This document shows, piece by piece, positions 9,061 to 17,213 of a DNA stretch of 64,000 bases. This DNA comes from Streptomyces cyaneofuscatus (lineage in GTDB: Bacteria; Actinomycetota; Actinomycetes; Streptomycetales; Streptomycetaceae): NCBI RefSeq assembly GCF_000718135.1, contig NZ_JOEM01000022.1, positions 1 to 64,000 of the forward strand. The letters run 5' to 3'. The position numbers and the translations under genes are program-made. The notes under the pieces are model-generated. The model searched no databases and had not been told where the DNA came from. It saw only the letters and a program-made list of their open reading frames with translations. How positions within the stretch are numbered: the first letter of the stretch is position 1; each line of letters begins with the position of its first letter.

Positions 9061-10095
9061 ATGAACAGCGACAACGACCGCCGCTTCCACCACCGCCGCT
9101 CCCGTCTCCGTGCCGCTCTGACGGCAGGCGCGCTCGGCGCGGTGCTGCTCGTCGGCGGCTGCGGGGCCGGCGACGCGTCCGACGCGGGCGGGGGGTCGAA
9201 CGACCTCAAGGCGAGCGCGCAGAAGGGGGTCGTGGACGAGCAGTACGCCCCGGGCGACGCGGCGGCGTCCGCCGCTCCGGGGGACACGGCGGAGGAGGCC
9301 GAGGAGGCGGAGGACGGCAAGCAGACGGAGAAGGCGCCGAAGGCGGGGGTCGCGGGCAGCCATGTCATCCGGACCGCCGAGCTCCTCGTCGAGGTGAAGA
9401 GCGCGCCGAAGGCGGCCGCCGCCGCCCGGAGCGCCGTGGAGGCGAGCGGGGGCCTGGTGGCGTCCGAGAACACCGAGCGGATCGACGACCGGCACGAGTC
9501 CTCGAACCTCGTGCTGCGCGTACCGCAGGACAGCTACCAGGAGGTGCTGCGCAAGCTCGCCGGCTCCGGGAAGCTGCTCTCCCGCTCCTTGAACGCGAAG
9601 GACGTCACCGAGCAGGTGGTCGACGTGGAGAGCCGGATCGCCACCCAGCGCGCGAGTGTGAAGCGGGTGCGGGAGCTGATGGACAAGGCGGAGAAGATCA
9701 CCGATGTCGTCGCCCTGGAGGGCGAGCTGAGCAGTCGTCAGGCCGATCTGGAATCGCTGCTGGCCCAGCGGTCGAGCCTGAAGGACCGCACCTCGCTGGC
9801 GACGATCACGCTGGAGCTGACCGAGCCGGACGCCCCGCGCAAGGGCGGGAAGGACGACGACCCGGGGTTCCTGGACGCGCTGGGCGGCGGCTGGGACGCG
9901 TTCGTGACGATGTTCCGGTGGATCGCGGTGGCGATCGGGGCCTCGGCCCCGTTCCTGGTGACGGCCGCGCTGCTGCTGGTGCTGTGGCGGGTGCTGCGCG
10001 CCCGGCGGACGGCCCGTACGGCCCCTGCTCCGGCCCCGGCGGCACCGAAGCCGGAGCAGGAGACCAACCGGCCCCCTGAGGCCCTGGCGCCGTAG
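9061..10095 (+). CDS. DUF4349 lipoprotein with C-terminal membrane anchor
   Basis: 344 residues from ATG 9061, with GGGGGGAC upstream. The N-terminus is a lipoprotein signal: basic RRSRLRAAL, hydrophobic stretch, lipobox LVGGC at about residue 32. A disordered acidic linker precedes the DUF4349 domain (about 100-280), with RTAELLVEVKSAPKAAAAARSAV, the NLVLRVP strand and a helical hairpin ending LESLLAQRSSLKDRTSLATI. A transmembrane helix lies at about 290-312, followed by a basic and Pro/Ala tail. The domain is of unknown function, predicted extracytoplasmic. It diverges from hemG. Confidence 0.85.
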   Translation: MNSDNDRRFHHRRSRLRAALTAGALGAVLLVGGCGAGDASDAGGGSNDLKASAQKGVVDEQYAPGDAAASAAPGDTAEEAEEAEDGKQTEKAPKAGVAGSHVIRTAELLVEVKSAPKAAAAARSAVEASGGLVASENTERIDDRHESSNLVLRVPQDSYQEVLRKLAGSGKLLSRSLNAKDVTEQVVDVESRIATQRASVKRVRELMDKAEKITDVVALEGELSSRQADLESLLAQRSSLKDRTSLATITLELTEPDAPRKGGKDDDPGFLDALGGGWDAFVTMFRWIAVAIGASAPFLVTAALLLVLWRVLRARRTARTAPAPAPAAPKPEQETNRPPEALAP

Positions 10096-10156
10096 CCTGG
10101 GCTCCCTGACGGCTGGTACAGGCTGGTACGGCCGGCACGGCGAAAGGGACCCGGAC

Positions 10157-11536
10157 ATGGCAGCGGAGCGACTCGTGGTCATCGGCGGCGACGCGGCGGG
10201 CATGTCCGCCGCGTCGCAGGCCCGCAGGCTGAAGGGGCCGGACGAGCTGGAGATCATCGCCTTCGAGCGCTCCACGTTCACCTCGTACTCCGCCTGCGGC
10301 ATCCCGTACTGGGTGAGCGGCGATGTGGCGGGGCCTGACGACCTCATTGCCCGGACCCCCGAGGAGCACCGCGAGCGGGACATCGACCTGCGGATGCGCA
10401 CCGAGGTCACGGAGGTCGACGTGGCGGGGCAGCGGGTGCGGGCGGTGGACAGGGAGAGCGGGGACACGTACTGGACGGGCTTCGACAAGCTGGTGATCGC
10501 CACCGGGGCGCGTCCGGTCCGCCCGGAGCTGCCCGGCATCGACGCGCCGGGCGTGCACGGGGTGCAGACATTGGGCGACGGGCAGGCGCTGCTGGACTCG
10601 CTGGACCACGCCGCCGGCCGGCGGGCCGTCGTGGTGGGCGCCGGGTACATCGGCGTCGAGATGGCCGAGGCGATGCTGAAGCGCGGTTTCGAGGTGACGG
10701 TCCTCAACCGGGGTGAGCAGCCGATGGCGACGCTCGACCCGGACATGGGCAAGCTCGTCCACGACGCGATGGACGGGCTCGGCATCACCACGGTCAACGG
10801 CGCCTCCGTCACCAAGATCCTCACGGGTCCCGACGGCCGGGTCAGCGAGGTGGCGACCGAGGAGCGGACCTACCCGGCGGATGTGGTCGTCCTCGGCATC
10901 GGCGTGGAGCCGGAGGCGGAGCTGGCCCGGGAGGCGGGTCTCACGGTGGGCCCGCACGGCGGGATCCTCACCGACCTGGCGATGCGGGCCGTGGGCCACG
11001 AGAATATCTGGGCGGGCGGCGACTGCGTGGAGGTCCTGGACCTGGTGGCGGGCCGCAGCCGCCACATCGCGCTGGGCACCCACGCCAACAAGCACGGCCA
11101 GGTCATCGGGTCGAACGTCGGCGGCGGCTACGGCACGTTCCCCGGCGTCGTCGGTACGGCGGTGAGCAAGGTCTGCGACCTGGAGATCGCCCGGACCGGG
11201 CTGCGGGAGAAGGACGCGCAGGCCGTCGGGCTGCGCTATGTCACGGCGACCATCGAGTCGACGCAGCGGGCGGGGTACTACCCGGGCGCGAAGCCGATGA
11301 CGGTGAAGATGATCGCGGAGCTGCGTACGGGGCGGCTGCTCGGGGTGCAGATCGTCGGCCGTGAGGGGGCCGCCAAGCGCGTGGACGTGGCGGCCGTGGC
11401 GCTGACGGCCGGGATGACGGTGGAGCAGATGACGGCGCTGGACCTCGGTTACGCCCCGCCGTTCTCACCGGTCTGGGATCCGATCCTGGTCGCTGCCCGT
11501 AAGACGGTGGCGGCGGTGCGGGGCGCCGGAAGCTGA
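10157..11536 (+). CDS. FAD-dependent CoA-disulfide reductase-like oxidoreductase
   Basis: 459 residues, ATG 10157 preceded by GAAAGGGAC. Two Rossmann modules are visible: VVIGGDAAGMSAA at residues 7-19 (FAD) and VVVGAGYIGVEMAEA near 155 (NAD(P)H), plus the FAD aspartate motif NIWAGGDC. The active-site stretch SYSACGIPY has a single Cys at 47, as in CoA-disulfide reductases and NADH oxidases, which use a Cys-SSCoA redox centre. The C-terminal dimerisation domain is complete. Likely role is thiol or NADH redox balance; it is separated from the DUF4349 gene by 61 bp and converges on hemE. Confidence 0.85.
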   Translation: MAAERLVVIGGDAAGMSAASQARRLKGPDELEIIAFERSTFTSYSACGIPYWVSGDVAGPDDLIARTPEEHRERDIDLRMRTEVTEVDVAGQRVRAVDRESGDTYWTGFDKLVIATGARPVRPELPGIDAPGVHGVQTLGDGQALLDSLDHAAGRRAVVVGAGYIGVEMAEAMLKRGFEVTVLNRGEQPMATLDPDMGKLVHDAMDGLGITTVNGASVTKILTGPDGRVSEVATEERTYPADVVVLGIGVEPEAELAREAGLTVGPHGGILTDLAMRAVGHENIWAGGDCVEVLDLVAGRSRHIALGTHANKHGQVIGSNVGGGYGTFPGVVGTAVSKVCDLEIARTGLREKDAQAVGLRYVTATIESTQRAGYYPGAKPMTVKMIAELRTGRLLGVQIVGREGAAKRVDVAAVALTAGMTVEQMTALDLGYAPPFSPVWDPILVAARKTVAAVRGAGS

Positions 11537-11544
11537 CGGGTGGC

Positions 11545-11568
11545 CCCGGGGGCTCGGAAGCCCCCGGG
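11545..11568. terminator. Terminator between convergent genes
   Basis: A perfect 10-bp GC stem (11545-11554 with 11559-11568) and a 4-base loop lie in the 44 bp between the oxidoreductase and hemE stops. It can serve both strands. Confidence 0.75.
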
Positions 11569-11580
11569 ACACGCCTGCCG

Positions 11581-12669
11581 TCAGCGCGCGGTCTGCTCGT
11601 GCACGTACTCCACGAGCCGGGTCAGCGCGTCCGGGTCCATCGACGGCATGACGCCGTGGCCGAGGTTGAAGATGTGGCCCTCCAGACCGGCGGCGGCGTC
11701 CAGCACCTCGCGGGTCTTCTCCTCGACCGCCGGGGTGGGCGCGAAGAGCACGGCCGGGTCCAGGTTGCCCTGGAGCGCCTTGCCGGGGCCGACGCGGCGG
11801 GCGGCCTCGTCCAGCGGGACCCGCCAGTCGACGCCGACGACGTCCGCCCCGGCCTCGCCCATCAGCCCGAGCAGCTCGCCGGTGCCGACGCCGAAGTGGA
11901 TGCGGGGGACGCCGTACGGGGCGACGGCGTCGAAGACCTTCGCGGAGGCGGGGAGCACGGCGCGGCGGTAGTCGGCGGGGGCCAGGGCGCCGACCCAGGA
12001 GTCGAAGAGCTGGACGGCGGAGGCGCCGGCCTCGATCTGGACCTTGAGGAAGGCGCCGGTGATCTCGGCGAGCCGGTCCACGAGATCGGCCCAGAGCTGC
12101 GGGTCGCCGTACATCATGGCCTTGGTGCGCTCGTGGTTGCGCGAGGGGCCGCCCTCGACGAGGTAGCTGGCCAGCGTGAAGGGGGCCCCGGCGAAGCCGA
12201 TGAGCGGGGTGGCGCCCAGCTCGGCGGTGAGCATCCCGATGGCCTCGGTGACGTACGGGACGTCCTCGGGGGTCAGGTCGCGCAGCCGGGCCAGGTCGGC
12301 GCGGGTGCGGATGGGCTCGGCGATGACGGGGCCGACGCCGGGCTTGATGTCGAGGTCGATACCGATGGCCTTCAGCGGGACGACGATGTCGCTGAAGTAG
12401 ATCGCGGCGTCGACCTTGTGGCGGCGTACCGGCTGGAGGGTGATCTCGGTGACCAGCTCCGGCATCATGCAGGAGTCGAGCATCGCGATGCCCTCGCGGA
12501 CCTTCAGGTACTCGGGCAGCGAGCGCCCCGCCTGTCGCATGAACCAGACCGGCGTGTGCGGCACGGCCTCGCGCCGGCAGGCCTTCAGGAACGCCGAGTC
12601 TTGGGTGGCGTCGTTGCTGGCGGCGGTCGTCGTCTGCTGCTGGCCCGTGGGGCTGGTGTTGGCACTCAC
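11581..12669 (-). CDS. hemE: Uroporphyrinogen decarboxylase HemE
   Basis: 362 residues from GTG 12669. The N-terminal signature [15 protein letters not shown] is the arginine-containing substrate loop of UroD, and the second signature [12 protein letters not shown] is also present. The enzyme removes four acetate carboxyls from uroporphyrinogen III to give coproporphyrinogen III, the substrate of the oxidase encoded at 7447-8934. Two earlier residues' worth of in-frame start (ATG 12690) lie outside the family's usual N-terminus. It is transcribed divergently from the DUF3000 gene, with about 92 bp between them. Confidence 0.94.
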   Translation of the reverse strand: MSANTSPTGQQQTTTAASNDATQDSAFLKACRREAVPHTPVWFMRQAGRSLPEYLKVREGIAMLDSCMMPELVTEITLQPVRRHKVDAAIYFSDIVVPLKAIGIDLDIKPGVGPVIAEPIRTRADLARLRDLTPEDVPYVTEAIGMLTAELGATPLIGFAGAPFTLASYLVEGGPSRNHERTKAMMYGDPQLWADLVDRLAEITGAFLKVQIEAGASAVQLFDSWVGALAPADYRRAVLPASAKVFDAVAPYGVPRIHFGVGTGELLGLMGEAGADVVGVDWRVPLDEAARRVGPGKALQGNLDPAVLFAPTPAVEEKTREVLDAAAGLEGHIFNLGHGVMPSMDPDALTRLVEYVHEQTAR

Positions 12670-12761
12670 GCACCAAATCTTCGCACGCATGGCGAAGGAG
12701 CCCGGCGCCGCACGGGTGTCTCTCCCTGCACGAGGCCCGCGTTCCGCCTACTCTTCCCGGC

Positions 12762-13427
12762 ATGGCTCCGGCTCAGGGACAATTTTCCGATCATTCCGAC
12801 AGTGTTGACAGCAAGGACAAGGACGCGGCGAAGGACCCTCCCGTCCCGCCCGCGTTCCGATCGGCGGTCGACGCGCTGCGCTCGGCCCGGCTCCGCCCGG
12901 AGCTGGAGGTGGAGACCACACGGCCCCCGCAGCGCCTCGCGCCCCACGCGTACGCCCTGGAGGCGGCGGTGGTCGACGGCGAGGACGATCTCGCGGACGG
13001 CCGGCTCGTCCTGCTGCACGATCCGGCGGGTCACGACGCCTGGCAGGGCGCGTTCCGGCTGGTGACCTTGGTGCGGGCGGAGCTGGAGCCGGAGATGGCC
13101 GCCGATCCGCTGCTGCCGGAGGTGTGCTGGTCCTGGCTGACCGGGGCGCTGGACGCACGCGGATTGTCGTACGGGGAAGCCGGAGGGACGGTGACACGCG
13201 CCGGATCGCACTACTTCGGTGCGCTCTCCGCGCGCCGTCCGGCGACGCAGATCGAGATCCGGGCCTCGTGGACGCCGCGCGAGGGGCGCGGCGGGGTGCC
13301 GGACGCGGCGTCGCACCTGATGGCCTGGGGTGATCTGCTCTGCCAGATCGCGGGGCTGCCGCCGTCCGACCCGACGGACGCGGCGGTGGTGACGCTGCCG
13401 CAGCGGCGCGGGCCGCAGGTTTCGTAA
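12762..13427 (+). CDS. DUF3000 protein
   Basis: 221 residues, start ATG 12762. The protein matches the actinobacterial DUF3000 family: FRSAVDALRSARLRPELEVETTRPPQRLAPHAYALEA near the N-terminus, then GRLVLLHDPAGHDAWQGAFRLVTLVRAELEPEMAADPLLPEVCWSWL in two conserved parts, and a C-terminal GDLLCQIAGLPPS. Function is unknown; it is a soluble cytoplasmic protein in the family. Its fixed position beside hemE in Streptomyces (recalled) hints at shared regulation but nothing in the sequence shows a heme link. Confidence 0.85.
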   Translation: MAPAQGQFSDHSDSVDSKDKDAAKDPPVPPAFRSAVDALRSARLRPELEVETTRPPQRLAPHAYALEAAVVDGEDDLADGRLVLLHDPAGHDAWQGAFRLVTLVRAELEPEMAADPLLPEVCWSWLTGALDARGLSYGEAGGTVTRAGSHYFGALSARRPATQIEIRASWTPREGRGGVPDAASHLMAWGDLLCQIAGLPPSDPTDAAVVTLPQRRGPQVS

Positions 13428-13640
13428 CACCGCGTCACCCATTTCGCACACCTGCCGACTCTCTTTTCGTACAATCGATCGCGCGTCCTATTTGCCCGAA
13501 TTGTTACTCACCAAATCGTGATCTTCCTCTAAAGGAGGACGGGTCTGCTGCCGAAGAGGTCAATGACCCTTCAAGCACGGTTCGCCCCGGCTTCATCCCC
13601 CGAGCCGGCCCCCGTCCCGCCACTCCCCCCAGGAGGCCTG

Positions 13641-14303
13641 GTGTCCGTTCTCCTTGAGCAGCCCGCAAGCCTGGTCGCCTACCGCCCGAACAAGCCGACG
13701 GCCATGGTCGTCGTGGCCGACCCGCGCGTCCGTTCCACCGTCACCCGCCATCTGTGGGCCCTCGGAGTACGTGACGTCATCGAGGCGTCGTCCATCGCGG
13801 AGGCACGTCCCCGCGTCGGCAACCCGCGCGACATCTGCATTGCCGACGTCCACCTGCCCGACGGTTCCGGGCTGACCCTGCTGTCCGAGACCCGCGCCGC
13901 AGGCTGGCCCAACGGTCTCGCCCTCTCCGCCGCCGACGACATCGGCGCCGTTCGCAACGCCCTCGCGGGCGGTGTGAAGGGGTACGTCGTCACCGGCACC
14001 CGAACCAACATCGGCCACCCCACCCGCCCCGGCGTCGCCCCCATCGGCGCCAATGCCGCACGTATGCACCGCCGGCCCCCCGGGTCCCCGAGCCACCCGG
14101 GCGGCTACCGCGAACTGTCCGGACGTGAGGTGGAGGTGCTCCGCCTGGTCGCCGAAGGCCAGTCCAACAAGGCCATCGGCGTCTCGATGGGCCTCTCCGC
14201 CCTGACCGTCAAGTCCCACCTCGCCCGCATCGCCCGCAAGCTCGGCACCGGGGACCGCGCCGGCATGGTCGCCGTCGCCCTGCGGACGGGCATCATCCAC
14301 TGA
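13641..14303 (+). CDS. LuxR/NarL-family response regulator
   Basis: 220 residues from GTG 13641, with AGGAGG six bases upstream. Residues 15-120 are a receiver-like domain (AMVVVADPRVRSTVTRHL...; phosphoacceptor region ICIADVHLPDGSGL with an aspartate at the expected place). Residues about 150-215 are a LuxR HTH: YRELSGREVEVLRLVAEGQSNKAIG and LSALTVKSHLARIARKLGTGDR. No histidine kinase is adjacent, so it is an orphan regulator. A longer frame begins at ATG 13563, and a near-perfect AAAGGAGG lies at 13533 but 22 bases from that ATG; the internal GTG is better supported. Confidence 0.85.
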   Translation: MSVLLEQPASLVAYRPNKPTAMVVVADPRVRSTVTRHLWALGVRDVIEASSIAEARPRVGNPRDICIADVHLPDGSGLTLLSETRAAGWPNGLALSAADDIGAVRNALAGGVKGYVVTGTRTNIGHPTRPGVAPIGANAARMHRRPPGSPSHPGGYRELSGREVEVLRLVAEGQSNKAIGVSMGLSALTVKSHLARIARKLGTGDRAGMVAVALRTGIIH

Positions 14304-14358
14304 CCCCCACCCCCGCCGGGACGTGCACCGATGCGTCTCCGGCTGGATTACGCGCATG

Positions 14359-14394
14359 GCCACCCGTCGACGGAACGTTCCGTCGACGGGTGGC
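14359..14394. terminator. Perfect 36-bp palindrome (terminator or operator)
   Basis: The sequence is self-complementary from 14359 to 14394 with no loop, centred on GGAACGTTCC and containing two GTCGAC halves. It begins 56 bp after the response-regulator stop and ends 25 bp before the RNase D start. In RNA it would form a very stable hairpin, so a terminator for the regulator gene is the simplest reading; as DNA it could also bind a dimeric regulator. Confidence 0.6.
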
Positions 14395-14419
14395 GCGTAT
14401 ACACAGATACCCTTGACGC

Positions 14420-15694
14420 GTGACCGACGCCCAAGAGACCGCAGCAGACAGTTCACTGCGAACCACCGGGGGCGCTCCCCCGGACGACGTCGCCCCGGCG
14501 CCGATCCCCTTGCTCGAACCGCGCGAGGGCATTCCCCCGGTGGTGGCCTCCGACGACGCCCTCGCCCGGGTGGTCGCGGCCTTCGCCGCGGGCACAGGAC
14601 CGGTGGCCGTCGACGCCGAGCGCGCCTCCGGCTACCGCTACGGCCAGCGCGCCTACCTCGTACAGCTGCGCCGCGACGGGGCGGGCAGCGCGCTCATCGA
14701 CCCGGTCGGCTGCCCCGACCTCACGGGGCTGTCCACCGCGCTGACCGGCTCCGAGTGGATCCTGCACGCCGCGACGCAGGACCTCCCCTGCCTGCGGGAC
14801 ATAGGCATGGCTCCCACCTCGCTCTTCGACACCGAGCTGGCCGGACGGCTCGCGGGCTTCCCGCGCGTCGGCCTCGGCGCCATGGTGGAGAACGTCCTCG
14901 GGTACGCCCTGGAGAAGGGCCACTCCGCCGTCGACTGGTCCACCCGCCCGCTGCCCGAGCCCTGGCTGCGGTACGCCGCGCTCGACGTGGAGCTCCTGAT
15001 CGACCTGCGCGACGCGCTGGAGGACGAGCTGGAGCAGCAGGGCAAGCTGGAGTGGGCCCGGGAGGAGTTCGACGCCATCGCCTCGGCGCCGCCCGCCCCG
15101 CCCCGCAAGGACCCCTGGCGCCGCACCTCGGGGATGCACAAGGTCCGCCGCCGCCGTCAGATGGCGGTCGTCCGCGAGCTGTGGAACGCCCGGGACCAGG
15201 TGGCCCAGCGCCGCGACGTCTCCCCCGGCAAGGTGCTCGGCGACGCCGCGATCGTCGAGGCCGCTCTCGCCCTGCCCGCCAACGTGGCTGCGCTCACCGC
15301 ACTGCCGGGATTCGGCCACCGGATGGGCCGCCGTCAGCTGGAGCAGTGGCAGGCGGCCGTGGAGCGGGCGAAGGCGCTGCCGGAGTCGGAGCTGCCGCAG
15401 CCCGGCCAGCAGCCGGCCGGTCCGCCGCCCCCGCGCTCCTGGGCCGACAAGGACCCGGCCGCCGCGGCCCGGCTCTCGGCGGCCCGCACGGCCGTCTCCG
15501 AGCTGGCCGAGCGGCTCCACATGCCGCAGGAGAACCTGATCACCCCGGACACCGTGCGCCGGGTCTGCTGGGAGCCGCCGAAGATCGTGACGCCGAGCGC
15601 CGTCGAGGACACGCTCGCCGGGTACGGGGCCCGGCACTGGCAGATCGAGCAGGTCGGCCCGCTCCTGGTCCGGGCGCTCGCCGCCACCGCCTGA
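14420..15694 (+). CDS. rnd: Ribonuclease D-like 3'-5' exonuclease with HRDC domain
   Basis: 424 residues from GTG 14420. The DEDD exonuclease motifs are visible: VAVDAERASG (D-x-E), LHAATQDLPCLRDIG, and DWSTRPLPEPWLRYAALDVELL (Y-x3-D) in residues about 45-205. An HRDC-like domain follows (about 235-315, VVRELWNARDQVAQRRDVSPGKVLGD). It degrades or trims RNA 3' ends, including tRNA precursors in the family. A C-terminal extension of about 100 residues is typical of actinobacterial homologues. It is closely preceded by the perfect palindrome. Confidence 0.9.
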   Translation: MTDAQETAADSSLRTTGGAPPDDVAPAPIPLLEPREGIPPVVASDDALARVVAAFAAGTGPVAVDAERASGYRYGQRAYLVQLRRDGAGSALIDPVGCPDLTGLSTALTGSEWILHAATQDLPCLRDIGMAPTSLFDTELAGRLAGFPRVGLGAMVENVLGYALEKGHSAVDWSTRPLPEPWLRYAALDVELLIDLRDALEDELEQQGKLEWAREEFDAIASAPPAPPRKDPWRRTSGMHKVRRRRQMAVVRELWNARDQVAQRRDVSPGKVLGDAAIVEAALALPANVAALTALPGFGHRMGRRQLEQWQAAVERAKALPESELPQPGQQPAGPPPPRSWADKDPAAAARLSAARTAVSELAERLHMPQENLITPDTVRRVCWEPPKIVTPSAVEDTLAGYGARHWQIEQVGPLLVRALAATA

Positions 15695-15712
15695 CCCGCT
15701 CACGCGGATGCC

Positions 15713-15738
15713 ACCCCCGGTCACCGGCCGGGGGTTTT
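15713..15738 (+). terminator. Terminator after RNase D gene
   Basis: An 8-bp stem (15713-15720 with 15728-15735) with a 7-base loop is followed by a TTTT run, 18 bp after the RNase D stop. The rest of the gap up to 15992 shows no coding signal; it ends in the promoter/leader of the thiolase gene. Confidence 0.75.
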
Positions 15739-15992
15739 CCGCTGTCCGGAGCCTGTCCCGGCCCGTCCGGGCCCTGTTCGCGGTCCGAACCGATGGTCGA
15801 AATCGCGCCAGGTTCGGAGCCTCTTCCTCCGCCTCACGAGCGCTTCGGCGGATACCGGACCGATGTGACCTTCGACGCTCCGGCCATGGGGGGTGGGCAG
15901 TCTGGTTACCCGCAAGTAGCATGAGGGCAGGCGGTGCGCCCCACGGGCGTGCCCCGCAGCAGTGCCATCCCGCACCCTGGAGGAGAGCCATC

Positions 15993-17213
15993 GTGCCTCG
16001 TACCATCCGGGACGTCGTCTTCGTCGACGGCGTCCGCACCCCGTTCGGCAAAGCGGGCCCGAAGGGCATCTACCACGAGACCCGCGCCGACGATCTCGTC
16101 GTGAAGGCCATCCGGGAGCTGCTGCGCCGCAACCCGGACCTGGACCCGAAGAAGATCGACGAGGTCGCCATCGCCGCGACCACCCAGATCGGCGACCAGG
16201 GCCTCACCCTCGGCCGTACCGCCGGAATCCTGGCCGGTCTGCCGCAGTCCGTCCCCGGCTACTCGATCGACCGCATGTGCGCGGGCGCGCTGACCGCCGT
16301 CACCTCGACGGCAGGTTCCATCGCCTTCGGCGCGTACGACATCGTCGTGGCCGGTGGCGTCGAGCACATGGGCCGCCACCCGATGGGCGAGGGCGTCGAC
16401 CCGAACCCGCGGTTCGTGTCGGAGAAGCTGGTCGACGAGTCCGCCCTCTTCATGGGCATGACGGCGGAGAACCTGCACGACCGCTACCCCACGATCACCA
16501 AGCAGCGCGCCGACGAGTACGCGGTGCGTTCGCAGGAGAAGGCCGCCAAGGCGTACGCCAACGGCAAGATCCAGCAGGACCTCGTACCGGTTTCGGTGCG
16601 CCGCACCAACGCCGAGGCCGGTGAGACGGGCTGGGGCCTGGTCACCGCCGACGAGCCGATGCGCCCGGGCACCACCATGGAGTCCTTGGCCGGTCTGAAG
16701 ACCCCCTTCCGCGCCCACGGCCGCGTGACGGCCGGTAACGCCGCGGGTCTCAACGACGGCGCCACCGCATCCCTGCTCGCCGCCGAGGACGTCGCCCGCG
16801 AGCTGGGCCTCCCGGTCAAGATGCGCCTCGTCTCCTACGCCTTCGCGGGCGTCGAGCCGGAGGTCATGGGCTACGGCCCGATCCCGGCGACGGAGAAGGC
16901 GCTGGCCCAGGCCGGTCTGACCATCGACGACATCGGTCTCTTCGAGATCAACGAGGCGTTCGCCGTGCAGGTGCTCGCCTTCCTGGAGCACTACGGCATC
17001 GCCGACGACGACGCCCGCGTGAACCAGTACGGCGGCGCGATCGCGTACGGCCACCCGCTCGCCTCCTCCGGTGTCCGGCTCATGACGCAGCTGGCCCGGC
17101 AGTTCGAGGAGCAGCCCGAGGTCCGCTACGGCCTGACGACGATGTGCGTCGGCTTCGGCATGGGCGCCACGGTCATCTGGGAGAACCCGAATTTCGACGG
17201 AGGCAACAAGTGA
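15993..17213 (+). CDS. fadA: Acetyl-CoA acetyltransferase / 3-ketoacyl-CoA thiolase
   Basis: 406 residues from GTG 15993, preceded by GGAGGAGA. It has the thiolase catalytic set: nucleophilic Cys in SIDRMCAGAL (residue about 94), NEAFA, the His of GHPLASSG and the second Cys in TTMCVGFGMG near the C-terminus. It cleaves 3-ketoacyl-CoA with CoA in fatty acid beta-oxidation. Its TGA overlaps the GTG of the fadB gene (GTGA), so both subunits of the oxidation complex are translationally coupled. Confidence 0.93.
   Translation: MPRTIRDVVFVDGVRTPFGKAGPKGIYHETRADDLVVKAIRELLRRNPDLDPKKIDEVAIAATTQIGDQGLTLGRTAGILAGLPQSVPGYSIDRMCAGALTAVTSTAGSIAFGAYDIVVAGGVEHMGRHPMGEGVDPNPRFVSEKLVDESALFMGMTAENLHDRYPTITKQRADEYAVRSQEKAAKAYANGKIQQDLVPVSVRRTNAEAGETGWGLVTADEPMRPGTTMESLAGLKTPFRAHGRVTAGNAAGLNDGATASLLAAEDVARELGLPVKMRLVSYAFAGVEPEVMGYGPIPATEKALAQAGLTIDDIGLFEINEAFAVQVLAFLEHYGIADDDARVNQYGGAIAYGHPLASSGVRLMTQLARQFEEQPEVRYGLTTMCVGFGMGATVIWENPNFDGGNK

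Noticed and set aside
13563..13640. Longer start (ATG 13563) for the response regulator
   Set aside because: The extra 26 residues are Pro/Ala-rich, and GTG 13641 has AGGAGG at ideal spacing.
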